Shown: piece after piece, positions 10,906 through 23,919 of the stretch | How positions within the stretch are numbered: position 1 is the stretch's first letter | Layout of the letters: every line of letters begins with the position of its first letter | Assembly: GCF_905475395.1 (NCBI RefSeq) | Contig: NC_058337.1 | Coordinates: forward strand, 8,792,983-8,856,982 | DNA length: 64,000 nt | Direction of reading: 5' to 3' | DNA from: Chrysoperla carnea | Taxonomy: Eukaryota; Arthropoda; Insecta; Neuroptera; Chrysopidae | Program-made: the position numbers and the translations under genes | Notes under the pieces: generated by a model | Told to the model about the DNA's origin: nothing | The model's input: the letters and a program-made list of their open reading frames with translations, nothing else | Database searches by the model: none

Positions 10906-12499
10906 ATTTAAAATTATCTATAATGTACGTGTAAATAAAAGTACGATTAAATTATTTCTTTGTATTAAATAGCTTGTATTATAGCACTAAAAAATGTAAA
11001 CCGCGAATTATTACTGTCTACTTGTTATATGGTCTAATGAATAATGGCCATTTTGTGTATTACTAATTTCATGGCATTTTCATGGGTTTTATGCAAAGAA
11101 TAGTACCGTTGGATTTAGTACGAACATAAAATATCAACCATAGACATCCGATTTAAAAAAGACTAAAATATTAGCGTGTCTCGTGACAGGATGTACTAGG
11201 CTTTAAGCTGCCGACGATGACGTAAAACGTATTAAGCATGTTATATTATAGCAAAGAGGTGATATACAACATGTTATATAATAGCAAGAGGCTTAAAAGC
11301 ATAGGAAACGGAATAAGTGAATTATTGACTGTTAAAATAGAGACCGACAAAAGGGACCGTCTTTCGTCTTTGTCTCTCAGACTGACAAAGAGCTATATTA
11401 ATATTTTGAATTATTGTATAAACACGTGCATGCTTGTGTATTTTATAGAGTAAATATAAGACAGACAAAGACAGCAGTCGCGTACTTTTTTTAGGTCGGT
11501 TTCTATAACGATCAATCGTTTGGATGGCCACATTACGGTTCTATGTTATTACTTTTATGTATTACAGTCATTACTTTGAAGTATGGAAGAAAGACGTGGC
11601 TTTATAAAATTTATTTTTAATAATTTTTGATGTGTGATATCAAAGAATACAGAATACCCAATAGAACATCATTTGTATATACACGTATCCGTACTCACCA
11701 TTTTGGTAGTTACGAACTTCTTCTCCAGAGGGTTTAGGCGTTACATATGTATAATAGACTGGTCAATCTACATTTTTCGAGCCATAGTCAAGATGCAGCA
11801 AACCAATACATGTAAAAAGTCGTAAATTTTGCGTAGAATTCAATGCACTATTTTTTTACACTTTTAAATTACGGGATCACATTCAAAATGACTGCCCAAG
11901 TTAAAAAATTATAAAATAAAAAATTTATTGAAAAAAAAAAACTGTTAAAAATTGCATTTTTTTGAAACGCCCATATCTCTTTGAAAAATATATATTTTTA
12001 AACGACCCTTAGTCAAAAGTTAGTCGTTTATATGCCCAAGAAGAGCGTTTTTGCAAATTTGAAAAATATTGAAAAGTTTGGGCAAAAATCGTTTTTATCG
12101 ACCAAAATCCAGTTTTCTTTTAATTCCAATAGCTCATATACGCGTGCTTTTTTATAAACGTTTCTGTCCTTAAAATTTTCTTCAATAGTTGCCTGAATAT
12201 GTGCGGATATTGCGCGCTTGATTAATTGATGGGTAACATGCAAAATATCGGTCGAAAAATCGGTTGTGAAACATTTTGAAATACTATATGAATTATTTTT
12301 TCCATTTTTTTTATCTAATATAACTGCTTCTAGTTGACACTTTATATTATTAGTGAGGTCTTAATTATGGATGGAGGTTTTTTTCTTCACAAATTTATTT
12401 GGACATCTCGTAAAACTGTGTTATGCGTAAAACAGAAACGTTTATAAAAATGCCTGTCCGTCTTTTAAAAAAAAAGAGATATCAAGCTGAAATTTTGAA
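10906..12499. other. UBC9 5' flank and repeat-like intergenic DNA
   Basis: The UBC9 promoter should lie just above 10906; no clear core motif is seen. A direct repeat (CATGTTATATTATAGCAA / CATGTTATATAATAGCAA) lies at about 11238-11288. A short inverted pair (GACAAAG.. / ..CTTTGTC) occurs in 11340-11480. No gene was recognised. Confidence 0.4.
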
Positions 12500-12960
12500 C
12501 AAAAGGAGGATAAGTGCCGGCATATGAAGTGAAGGTTATAACACAATAATATTTCTATTTAAAATTAAAGTTGCCCTGTGAAGCGGGTAGTTCACAGTTA
12601 GTACTCCAAAAATTTCTATTTGCCTCAAACATAATTTTTGTATTTATATGCAAAGTTCTTTTGCAAGCATTTTCCAGGGTTAAAATCCATCGCAAATGGC
12701 TTGGCTTGTTTATTTTCTTCATTTTTGAATATTTAAGTTTACAAGAAATAAAATTATAAGTTGCCTCAAAGATATTTTTGGCAATCAAAAATTTTATATG
12801 TTTGATAATATAGGGATTCTAAAGATACTTCTACTTTCCAGCTAGGTCTGCATTTTTGTATTAGGATATTATGGGAGAGGTATCTGACGAATTTTTAGAA
12901 TACACCTACCCAAAAATGTCTACAGCTCTTCTACTATTTCTGCTAAACCACCGATTTAGA
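12500..12960 (-). repeat. Repeat shared with the ZAD-gene intron (inverted)
   Basis: This is the reverse-complement relative of about 4500-4800: shared blocks include 'gaatatttaagttta', 'tttgataatatagg' and 'ggtatctgacgaatttt'. Its left part (12570-12600) has the CCCTGTGAAGCGGG..AGTTAGT arrangement discussed as a Helitron-like end. Confidence 0.6.
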
Positions 12961-14617
12961 AAAAATAAAACACGAGATGGCGCAAAGGTCATCCGTCAGG
13001 AATAGTTTACTAGTGTATAGATTGAAATGACCCACCCTGTATAGACTGATAAACACATTACCACTCCTTTGCGTCGGGTGAGGCGAAGTCGGGTAAAAAG
13101 ATGATTATTATAAAGAAAAAACATAAGAATATCATAAATACTTATCAGAAATTTTATTGACAAAAATAAATAACTTTGATATACAGGTCATAAAAAAACA
13201 TTAACATAATTAATTAACGTAATTATAAGGAGAAATTGTTATATCACAAAATACAAAATGCTATTTATTATTAAATTTTTTAACGTGATATAATTAGTCA
13301 TTTTTAGGGATCTTTAAACGAAAAGTTAACACAAAAATCGTTTTTTTCTTTAGTTAATCTAACAATTGATTTTAAATACTTTTTTCTTAAGATTTGACTA
13401 GTTTCTTATATTTGCTTCATTATTTTATATAATTTTGATCTAAATATTAATTAGCTCGTGACTCATGTTTTATCTAGTTTTGATGTAAGCGTCGCCAGTT
13501 ACATGACAGTAAAGTTTGAAAAGAACCTTTGTCATAATATCTTGGATCAAAACGATGTCTTCTATCACTGATCAATGAACATAAGTACTTAATGTGACAT
13601 TTATTTTGTCCTTTGTCATGTCATCCATGCACTCAGAGTCAATGAAATAATTACTTGAAGCCAGTGCCGAAACTACAATAGGGCAACCGTGAACCGGAGC
13701 AGTGTTCCCTCGAGATTACTTTAGCAGGTGATGGATTATCATTCAGAATTCATCATTATCATTAGGGTTTCTGCTTGGGAAATTTGATTTTGGTCGAGCC
13801 GGAAACAAAAGGCATCGAGGTGTACTTGAGAAGTCAATTTCGTTGGCTAGGTTACTTAAAAAATCACGCATATAATACGTGGTGAGCCCATTGTATCGTA
13901 TTGCTGTCACCCTGTCGCTCGCGCTGCAAACAAAGCCAGCCACACTCACATAAATAGAAATATAATAAATTAAAATACTATTATTTTTACTTTGCATTTC
14001 CACAATATTATTAAAACGAGGGTTTTTTGGATGGGGCCCCAAATTTGGCTTTGCCCCGGGGCATTTTCAGCTCTAATTTCGGCCCTTGATGAAGCTGTTA
14101 TTAGATGCTTAGAAAAGAGAGTACCTATAAGTTTGTAGGGTTTTTTGTAAACTGCATCATTTGTAGGGTCTGTTATATAGACTGAACTGTAGAAGATAGA
14201 AAAGACAAGTTTAAGGAAGTACTCCAGTAATCGTAAAATCAGCAAGTTATACGGTACCACGCATAGGGTGTAAGCTAATTTGCCAGACGCCGTATACCCT
14301 ACATTACAACATTGCAACGCTCATAAATAAAATCGGTTGTAGTGATCCGATTATAGTGGTGTACCATGGATCACATATTAATAGAATATGTGCTTATGTC
14401 TCTTTTCATTACCACTACTACAAGTTCTATTGACTTAGAATTATTGCAGGATTCTTTACCAAAGACTCCACATTCTATTCCAAAGAATTAATATTAATCA
14501 TGAATTTGATGTGATTTCTTAGTTCGATAAAACAGTGTTGATTTTGTTTTAAGATAAGTATGTACAGCTTAGTGGTACGGATCTCTCACGACACTCTCTA
14601 TATTATAATAATATAAA
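12961..14617. other. Intergenic repeat-like DNA with a hAT-like relic
   Basis: No gene was found. At about 14030-14095, TGGGGCCCC..GCCCCGGGGC..GGCCCTTG resembles the GC-rich end of the hAT element at 16637-17210, so it is probably a decayed relative. Two overlapping open frames (99 and 115 codons) cover it and have no domain. Confidence 0.4.
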
Positions 14618-14920
14618 CTGGCTCAGTGGTCGTGTGAGTTAAATCGTCTTTAAAACGTTCGGCTATTGGACTGGAAAGTTGCGGGTTCGAATCCAGGTTG
14701 CTCACAGCGGCAGTTTGAGCAATTATAATTATTGGGGCGGTAAAATTGATTACACTGTCCTCGCTTGGATAAGAACGAAGTAACCGACTCCACCCACATC
14801 ATAAATATTTAATTATATATTGGATCTAGTTTAAATTAAAAAAAATAAAGATAAATAATATTGATGTGGGTGGTGCCTGTTATGGATAGATATCTGAAAA
14901 ACGGAGGTTAACCTCCATTA
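14618..14920 (+). repeat. tRNA-derived SINE, second type
   Basis: GCGGGTTCGAATCC at about 14690 is a good pol III B box, and GGCTCAGTGGTCGTGTGAG sits at an A-box-like distance upstream. The acceptor arm does not pair, so this is a SINE and not a tRNA. The tail holds an inverted pair (CCACCCACATCA / TGATGTGGGTGG). Confidence 0.55.
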
Positions 14921-15264
14921 TTATTATTATATTGTTATAATATCGAGCGCAATATATTTATTAAATTAAATTTTTATTAGATTTAACTGTCACGAGCTTA
15001 CTAATTTAGCTACATTAAATATTTATAAAAGATATTACAAAATTTTTATAGAGTACAATTATTTTTATCAATGAGTGTAAAACATTAAATATGACTCTTT
15101 AAGGCATTAATTTTTTTTTTAAAGAAATTTATTTTTGATTTATTTACAAGTATCTTCATATATAATCTGTACAGACTAGGTTAAATGCAACAACTACTTT
15201 TTAAAATAACTCAAATTATTTTAAGGTATATTGCATTATAGTACAATGAAACTAAATATCTAAA

Positions 15265-16065
15265 AATAAAAATGTCTCACATCTTTGAAATTTGCCACAG
15301 TTGTTTGGTAGGTTGTAAAAGCTTCGTATCCAAAAATCGACCGCTCAGAACAATTTTTACAAATTACAAAAGAACTATGCGTCAAATAAAAAAAAATCGA
15401 ATAAAAGTTATAGCTGAAGTAATTATGCACATTTTTGTTTTTTAATATAAAAGATAAAAGATAAATATAAAAGATATTTCTTTCAAAAAAATAAACAACT
15501 TTTATGTAAAACATTTTTTTGTAAACATCCTTAAGGATGTTTAAACTATAAACCCTCAGGGCTCTAATTAGGACAAAAAAAGAACGTTTTTTATTTTTCG
15601 TGAATGTTTCACAAGACCATTAGTTTAAGCAACCTGCAGATTTTCAACTCGCTATCGTTTACAGTTTTGGAGAAAATGGTCACCAAAGTTTTGTCCAAAT
15701 TAACGCTCTCGCGGATAAACAATGATATTTACGAAATAATGTTTCAAGCAAAAATTGTTTATTTTTTTATAAAGAATGACTTTTATATTTAAACTTTTGT
15801 TTTATCTCTAACGGTTTACAAAATGAGCCCTTTTTCACTTGATTGAATGAGCAAAAAAGGCACCATTTTAAAATTGGCATATCTCGGTCAATTTTCAAGC
15901 TAGAAAATAGGAAAAAAAATGTGCACAATTACTTCAGCTGGAAGTTTTATTGGAACCTTTTTTTTTTAATACCCATAGTTTTTTTTTTTTTTTTTGTAAT
16001 TTGTAAAAAACTGTTTTTAGGCTTTCCCTGAGAGGTCAATTTTTGATTCAAAGATGCATGACATT
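15265..16065. mobile_element. Foldback element enclosing a family A variant
   Basis: Left arm 15270-15440 and right arm about 15915-16060 are inverted relatives (GCTGAAGTAATT..GCACATTTTT against AAAATGTGCACAATTACTTC). The centre, 15560-15840, is a diverged family A copy with the long-leader segment and the 'tctctaacggtttacaa' core. Confidence 0.6.
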
Positions 16066-16594
16066 TTTCTTTATTACCATGATTTTTTATTTAATTTTGT
16101 TATGCTATATTGTAAATAAGAAATAAAATAATTTTTTGATCCTATTTAGAAAAAATTATCTAGTTTAGAAATTTTTATATATTAGTTGAAAGTTAAATTT
16201 TTTTTTTTATATTTTTTTTTTTAAAACCCCAAAAAAGTATTTACACATGTACATATTTATTTTTATCCAAACATTCATATAAATGTTTCTAAAACTACAC
16301 ATGGGAGGTTGAAATATTTTTGCGCAATTTTTTAGATAACAAAGAAACAAACAATTTTTTAACGAATTAAGAAATTAATGTTCTATTACTGCTCTAGGAT
16401 CAACCGTATGAACATACAAGCAAATTTTTCAACTTGCGTTTATCTATACTTTCAGTAAACGTCAAGCATTCAAATGTGGGTTTGAATTTTAGCTTTAAAG
16501 AAACGCTCGTTTTCATTTTTTTTAAATAAATAGATTTAAAAAAAATTAATACATAATGTACATAATTTTTAGTATAAATTTTGTGGCAGTCGTT
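16066..16594. other. AT-rich DNA, nothing recognised
   Basis: Low-complexity AT-rich sequence with long T runs. I see no gene, RNA or defined repeat. Confidence 0.35.
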
Positions 16595-16636
16595 ATAGTG
16601 TAGGCGCTGAGTGGGTTTCGTATGCATTTACAGGTT

Positions 16637-17210
16637 CAGTGCCGGATTAACAAGTAGGCAGAATAGGCAGTTGCCTGGGGCCCCCGATTTTAGGGGGCCC
16701 CCAAAAAATGAAAAAGCCTTCTAAAATTTTCTTACACACATAAAATTCTAGAGAGTGAAAGGAAATATAATCAGAACTGAAAATAAATTTTACTCAAATA
16801 AATAAAAATCAATTGGCCGCATTCAAAAGGCGACGACCGACGAACTAGACAAAGTTCCTAAAAAGGACATTTCCGACTACTTTGACACAACTTATAGTCA
16901 TTTGTATAAGATTCTAATGGAAGATCAATTAGCCGATGTATTTCCTAACACAGAAATAGCTCTTCGGATTTTTTTAACATTAATGATCACAAATTTTTCT
17001 GCCGAACGATCCTTCTCGCAATTAAAAAAAAAATCGAAGCTGCTGAAAGAGCTACAACGCGACAAGAGCGATTCGAGATGTTAGGTATACTTTGCATTGA
17101 GTCAGATTAAGTTTGTATTTTTTAATCGAAAAAAGAAGGGAACGGACGTGAAAAAAGGGCCCCCAAGTTGATGGTTGCCTAGGGCCCCGTTGAGGATTAA
17201 TCCGGCCCTG
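16637..17210 (+). mobile_element. Nonautonomous hAT element with 8-bp target duplication
   Basis: The 574-bp element is flanked by TACAGGTT on both sides (16629-16636 and 17211-17218), the 8-bp duplication expected of hAT transposons. The ends are imperfect inverted repeats: CAGTGCCGGATTAAC and GGATTAATCCGGCCCTG. Subterminal GGGGCCCCC runs occur at both ends. It keeps a transposase remnant (next entry). Confidence 0.93.
16857..17084 (+). pseudogene. hAT transposase C-terminal dimerisation-domain remnant
   Basis: The frame reads through LADVFPNTEIALRIFLTL and SAERSFSQLK, the conserved C-terminal block of hAT transposases, which mediates dimerisation. Reading frame is lost soon after the lysine run. 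The DDE catalytic region is absent, so the copy cannot make an active enzyme. Confidence 0.85.
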
Positions 17211-17514
17211 TACAGGTTCCACCGAGCAAGGAGTGTATTTCGTATTGCTCATCGGTCAGAGTGGGGGAAATTTTGTTATAAATAACTTAATTGTTTATAC
17301 GGCCATAAGTCCTAAACTATTGAAAATTTTAGCAAACAATTTTGTACCATTTTATTCTATATGAAAAAATGACTTCTTCGGCCAATAGAACCGGAGATAT
17401 GGTAAAAAATTGTAAACAAAAATGATATGGCATCAGGTCGGCGCGCAGCTAAGTTAATTTGTTTATAAGAAAAATGTAAATGCATGTGAAACCCACTCTC
17501 TGCCTACACTATTA

Positions 17515-19172
17515 AGGAAAGATTTCTTTATATTTATATCCATAGGCGTCACATCCGTGTTAAATATACAATATAATTGTAATTCGCGACTCCGAGATAC
17601 CATAGATAGCACTGTAATTGCGGTTGAAGAAAGTGTAAACGTCAATCAAACAAATAATCATAGAACATATAATCTATTTTTTATCATTCACAAATCTACT
17701 TCGTAAATCAATTACCAGAAATTCTATATATGTTCTAAGATAATGTTTACATCCTTCTTTACCCACTGCTACAGTGCTATTTGTGATATTTTGGAGTCGC
17801 GAATATTGGTTAAAATATTTGCATTTACATTCTTACTCTTCCATACCTTTTATATAAGAATAAGGGGAATGATATTTTTTGGTCCATTCATATATTTTTA
17901 TTTAAAATAAAATCAGAATCAGATATGTTTCAATTTCTTGTATAAATAAACATCATATATAGTTTTATTAAAGCATTATTATTTTAATTCATTTATATTT
18001 ATTTCTTTGTGTTCATAATTTATAATCCAAGAATAATGAATATAAAATATCACTCAAGTTTGGAATAATTTGTTGTAAGCTGTAAATTAAGATACTAAGT
18101 ATTAAAAAGCCGAAATTTATAGCGTTTTTAATATTTTGAAAATGGTACGTTGTTATTTTAAAGTTGATCAACCTTGTTACTTCGCGTAAAACGTTCTAAC
18201 AATATACATTTTTCTGTATCCCCTAACCGAAACTACATACTTTCTCGCCGCATGTAACTCGACTGCAAAGAACGACTTTTGTGGCTTGTTTTTTGTAGCA
18301 TAGCAAAAATTTGTAAAATTATAACGATTATAAAAAAAAATTTGCAAATTTTCATTTGTGGTATGTTGGGACTACTTTTAACAGCTCTTCTTTGTTGACA
18401 TGATCTGATTAACAATGATTAACTCGTTCACGATTCGTCAGATCGACAAAAGCCCGAAGATTTTGTATTAGAATTCCATCTTCTATTTATCATTTTTCGG
18501 TTGTTGACGATTTTTGAGATATCCCGGATAAACTTTCTTTCTGTTAGTTAGACATACTTACGATCTAAGCAAAACAACGCAAGCCACTTTTAAAAAGCTA
18601 TCATTTTCTCCGCTCAACACTCTCTTTCTAGGACTGGAGGAGTTACAATATGTTGTACTGCGAGTTCTAAAGAAAAATGTTTAATTTGAGCGGGCGAATA
18701 AATATTTACTGGCTGCATCTAAACACAAGCCTGTAACAAATTATTTCAAAGTTTATTTTCTTGGATTATTTTTGCGGGCTCACCTTTTTTTATACTTAAA
18801 AGTACATACACGTAAAAACTGTACCGATCACATTTAAAAAAATTTTATGTCTGTATTTTAATGCAACGAATGTATCAAAAAAATTAACTGGGAACTGGAT
18901 GTTGTTAATATTTAATTATTTTAAATTAATATTTAAATACACGTCACAGAATATTTCAAATACACGTTGAAAATATTTTGGACTTTACCGCATCATTGTC
19001 TAGTAGCTATGACCAGCGTACCACAATCCAAGCTCGAGTATGCCGTAATCCAACCACGGCCAATTCATCGAAACAATAAATTTTTTAACAGTTTTTTTTT
19101 TCTTCAAAAATGGCAGAATGGCAGTTTTTGTCTTGTAAAATGTTCAGTTTGTATATTTTAATCACAAATATT
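17515..19172. other. Downstream flank of the SH2 gene, nothing recognised
   Basis: AT-rich sequence containing the 3' UTR of the adaptor gene near its right edge. Several 60-64 codon frames lack domains. No clear repeat boundaries are seen. Confidence 0.35.
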
Positions 19173-22100
19173 TTATTTATTTAAATCAGACATCATTTTT
19201 CGAAAATCAGCTAATGTGTTATAATCTGGATCCGAGTCAATATCAGCAAAATCTCGATTGGAGTCCGATTTTGCAAAATTTGGATTAAATCTACTTAGTG
19301 ATAATGGACACGGTAACAATTCAGGCATTACGGAATGATGTGTAATTAGCGCTGTTAATGTTGTGAATTCTTTCGTAAAACCCTAAAACGAAAAAATTTA
19401 TAATTAAATAAATAAAAATTATCATTACATTTTCGTTGAGTGCAGAACGGAGCAAGCGTTAGAGGTAGCAAATTTGCCAACTTCATAGTATAAAAAATAA
19501 TTTTCATGTACGCCATTTTGGAATTATATGTTTTCTGGGTTTAAATCTGGATTCAGCGAGATCAAAAAACAAAATTTTTACCATATTTTTCCTTTACTTT
19601 TTCTCTCTTAGATTCCTACGAACTCGAAAACGGACTTTAAGAGAAATCTTGACACGTTGGAGTTTAGCTAGTGTATAACTTAATTATGTTTATTTATATT
19701 TAATGTCAGTATTATTGAGTCAATATCAACATTGATCAATATAATCGTTTGAGGAGTATATTGAAACAATAATATTGACAATAAAGAGAAGAAGTCCTCC
19801 ATTAATATTATTTATCTCATCCGGCTATATTCATTAATGTATTGAATCATCTTCGGAGGAGTATATTGAATCAAAAATACTGAAGGCAATTGTTTTGGCA
19901 GTAACAAGAACCTTGGAGGAAACAAAGTTTGAATATATTCATTTTTGTATTTGAAAAAAGTGAATTAGGCCTGCTCGGTTTCCTGTTTATATTTATTTAC
20001 AATAAAGCAATTTCGCTTCGAAAACAAAAAACCGAATCTTTCTAGCATGCCTAGAAGTGCCTTAGAATTTATATAAGTCAATGAGTCAGTTTTAATTCCT
20101 TAAATACACAAATTAATGAAATTAAAATTTCAAAAGGCCTCAAAAACCTTTTTCAATAAAGAAATTTTCCTTAAGAAAATTTAAGCGTTGGTAAGGTGCC
20201 GCTACCCTTCAGTCAGACTTCGACTATGTTATTTAGCGGTCCTTCAAGGACCATTACAAAATTTTCCGATACATATATGTCCCAAAAATGTACTCCAAAT
20301 TGTTCACCGGCTCTCGGACTTTTACTAAAACAAGTAAATGTCTAACAAAAAAATCATACCTTAATTTTATATCCTTTGTTAGTCCGTATAATTAAATAAT
20401 GTGCGATACCACTTGGTTGAAAGTCTCTAGGTACACGTAGAGATAATGCATAACATCCTGGTTTGCTAGTACTTTCCCGTACCATAAACGCACCAACTGG
20501 TTCTCGATCTAATACTTCAAGTGTAATTTCTCGTGGTATACCTGCTTGAAACCATGGAGCTGTTCGTAATTCGCCTTCTTCTTTATTATTTAAACTATCC
20601 GTTCGTTCAGGCAATGGTGGTGGTGTTGGTGCTGGTGTGGAGCCACCAAGCAGACTACTTTCAGTAAGCGCTGAACTACTAGAACTAATTTGTGATATTC
20701 GTTTTGATTTAAAGTCTAACTCAATGTTTGAGGCATCTGTTTGAGCGTGATGTGGTGATGGTGCCCTTTTTAAGAGTCTATTACATTCTAATTCTATATG
20801 TTTTGTATTTACGGTTGTTTTTATGTCATCGCCTTCAACATCGTTGATTTTATTAATAGCACTAAGATTATCTTCTGTATTTGTAACTTCGTTTACATAA
20901 CCAGTAAAATTATGTTGTTCCATAGCTGTAGGACTATTCGGTGTGCTACCAGTGTGTACAACTAATGGGCAACTATCATTGTCCTCATCCATATTATTTA
21001 ACATAAAACTTCCACCACCTATTATAGTAAAATTTTGTTAAAATATTTAAGTAATAAGGGAAAATATCACATAATTTTATGAATTTGAAACGAGTAATAG
21101 GGGAGCCCACGATGCTAAATGTGTAGTAACTCGGACGTCCTCGAGATCTATTGAATTTTGTAGCCTAGATGAGTTTAATAGTCTACTGTACAGAGGGGGG
21201 TATAGTTTCGTGAATAATTCTCTTACGAAACTTTATGAGTGGCTTCATTTCAGTGTAACATACAACGTTTAAATTTACGAAAACTTTGGAAATTGGGGCG
21301 TTCGATTGCAATAACTTTGATGCCGACCTTTTTTTTTTTGTAAAGTTCATATTTTTGCACGCTTACGTTAAAGAGAAAGAAGGATGTAAATGGAATAACT
21401 TTTACATTGAAAAATGCAAATTTATTTTTTTTCACTATTTCATTTTTGAAAAAAATTTAAAATTCAAATTATTCTGACACTTCCGAAAAAAAAAAATAAA
21501 AATATCGCTCCTAGGAATAAATTGATGAGAACTAAAATTGTAGGAAATTTAATTCATAAAAACTTCGGTGAATAACAGTTATCACGTAAACTTAAAAATA
21601 AACGAATTTGCGATTTTATGAATTTACTGAACCTATTTAAAAAAATTACTCCTGTAATTTAATGCGGAAAAAATTTTTTAGAACATAATAGTTTTATTGT
21701 ACTAACCGTTTGTTAATCCCATTTGTATTCGTTTAATTAATGGAGGCTTGTCCTGTAAGCGTTTATATGAATTCATATCTGTGGGTGAATTACTTTCTTC
21801 GCTGCTCGGTGTACTTTGTTGAGATTCACTGATTAATATATTTTTGTGATCATCATTGCTTGTTTTTATTGAAGTAGTTGTGTTAGCAGTTGCAGATGCA
21901 CATAGAACATTGCAGGAATGATTTGGTCGTAGACCAGGAATTGAAGTCGGTGGTCTCTTAGTGGCGACGGAACCCAAACGATGGGCCGAACTCAGTTGAA
22001 CATTCATTTTCGTTGCAGTTGCTGTCGGTGCTGATGGTGCCAGTAAATGTTTTGTCTGCAAAAATAAAATATATCTTAAAAAACACGTCCGCAAACAGGA

Positions 22101-23589
22101 ACGCATTTAACATTTAGCCGTAGACAATGTTGGTAAAAAATATTTGCAAAGGCTAATTATTAAGAATGTACGAGCCCCAAAATAATTTTAAATAAAAAGC
22201 TTGATTTTTTTATATGAAGTTGGACTAAGTCTAAATCAATTCTGAAAATTTGGGGGGGGGGGTTGTCCGATTATGATAAAACGGTAGATGGATGATATGT
22301 TTTCATAGATTTCTTCAAAACTAGTCGGTGGAAATTAAGAAAAATCTATTTAATAAATTATTGAAAACAAAAAAAAATTCGTTGTGCCCGACCAATCTAT
22401 AAATATATAGGAGACTTTCTATAGATATAGATAGTCACTCATCACGATATCTCTGGAACTATAAGACCTAGAGACTTGAAATTTGGCAGGAATATTCCTT
22501 TTGCCAAGTAGAGGTCAGCTAAGAACGGATTTTACGAAATTCCACCCACAAGGGGGGTTGCGGGGGTGTTCATGAATAAAAAATTCATATTTTTCAATTA
22601 TGGCTTTTAATAGTTCAAAACTTGGTCAGAATGTTTTAAATTACATTTAGAAATTTTTTTAACCTTCGGAGGGTAGAAAGGTGTAGCGAGAAAGTGGGAA
22701 GGAAATATCGAATATTTACAAATATACCTAAGTGGGGTATCAAATAAAAGAGCATGACGTGTACATTACAAAACTGTTATCCAACGCAAGGAAATGTGGA
22801 GGGAGGGGTGCAAGTGGGGATGCTGCCCAGCAAAGCGGGTAGTTCCCAGCTAGTTAAGTATGTATGAGCACGATAGTGTGGACACAAATTTAAACAAAAT
22901 ATATATTTATAATTTTCAAAATAAGGTACAAATAATGTCAACCATAAATCTAAAATTGCCTTGGTGCTGGTACTACCTTAAAAGAGGTTGAATAGAATAA
23001 ATATTTTTAATATTTTTAAAAGTTGTAGATAGAATAATAGAACCACCAAAATTTAAATCGTTGCTTTTCTAATGTTTTACTAATAGTCCCAGTGCCCATC
23101 AGCATACATTCTCATTCATAAATACACCTTTGAAATTGGTGTGTGCCGTGCTTATGCTTAGCTTAAAAACTTTTTGATCTATGAAAATTATTGTGAGTCG
23201 TACTCTTTAAAGTGGCAAGAAAATCTTTCGATTTCGCGTGCTAGCTTCGATTTGATGGATAAGTACTAGGCTAGAAAGATAATTGCATAAAACTTACCGT
23301 ATTGTGTAGGGGTGGAATCCTACATTTAGCCCTTATATTTTAGAAAGGTGCACAGATGAATCTTGTATAGGTAATAACAGTTTTTCGCAATGGTTATTTT
23401 ATAATAAATTGAACTTACCCAAGCAAAACGATTTCCACTAGAAGTGCCGCATTTACTATTTTTATCACCTGATCCAGGAAGTTCTTGTAGCTGATTGACA
23501 ATTACCTCTTGAAAGCTCGGTTGCCGTTGTATTTCCGCCGCATACGCCATTCGAAACGCATTGCCAACAATCGAGTTTAATTCTTCAGC
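19173..23589 (-). CDS. PTB/SH2 signalling adaptor, last four exons (5' part incomplete)
   Basis: Cytoplasmic phosphotyrosine-signalling adaptor. Exons on the minus strand: 23419-23589, 21707-22055, 20360-21018 and 19173-19382. All junctions are GT-AG and phase-matched, giving 462 aa of visible C-terminal protein. Residues 1-30 (AEELNSIVGNAFRMAYAAEI) look like the C-terminal helix of a PTB domain, so the rest of PTB lies in upstream exons. A Ser/Thr-rich linker follows, with YVN at 214-216 (a Grb2-SH2 binding pattern) and PPLPER at about 307-312 (class II SH3 ligand). The SH2 domain spans about 327-425; GAFMVRES supplies the phosphotyrosine-binding Arg354. The C terminus carries DPDYNTL. The order PTB-YVN-SH2 is like Shc, but the SH2 is not a typical Shc one. 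From memory, fly EGFRAP/PVRAP adaptors are candidate relatives; I cannot confirm this here. Confidence 0.9.
21019..21706 (-). other. Intron of the SH2 adaptor gene, nothing recognised
   Basis: A 688-bp phase-1 intron. It is AT-rich, with no repeat boundary or RNA seen. Confidence 0.5.
22440..22857 (+). mobile_element. Repeat with Helitron-like 3' end, in an adaptor-gene intron
   Basis: The right part (22640-22857) matches 25190-25390 in inverse orientation. It ends with a small GC hairpin (CCCAGCAAAGCGGG), then about 10 nt, then GCTAGT. A hairpin shortly before CTAG followed by T is how Helitrons end. The class is inferred; no helicase sequence is present. Confidence 0.55.
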
Positions 23590-23919
23590 CTACATAAATA
23601 AATTTACTGTTTCAATTGGATGACATAAAATTCTTAATTAATAAACTTTTCAAATTAATTTATGCCTAGTTCTCTTAAATATTAGTTGAGAACTATACTT
23701 CTATCATTAATGTACGGAGTATCCCATTTTCATACACCCATATCATTATTTTTTAACGATTCATTTAGAAAAAAACATCCCCAGGAAAGGTTGTAATGCT
23801 CGGAGGGGGAAGAAAAAGACCTTGAATTGGCCGTTGTCTTTCAAGAAATTTTAAAAAACAACTGATATTTGTAAGCGGTATGACATATAGTTACAGAAAT
23901 AACTTCCTTCTAGTCAGAG

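Larger units (their letters stand above)
16595..17514. mobile_element. Element with ~35-bp terminal inverted repeats hosting a hAT insertion
   Basis: Left end ATAGTGTAGGCGCTGAGTGG.. (16595-16630) is mirrored at 17478-17514 (..CACTCTCTGCCTACACTAT). The hAT element at 16637-17210 sits inside, near the left arm. Confidence 0.7.

Noticed and set aside
13743-14317. Two overlapping frames of 99 and 115 codons
   Set aside because: They cover a hAT-like relic and repeat DNA; no domain in either frame.
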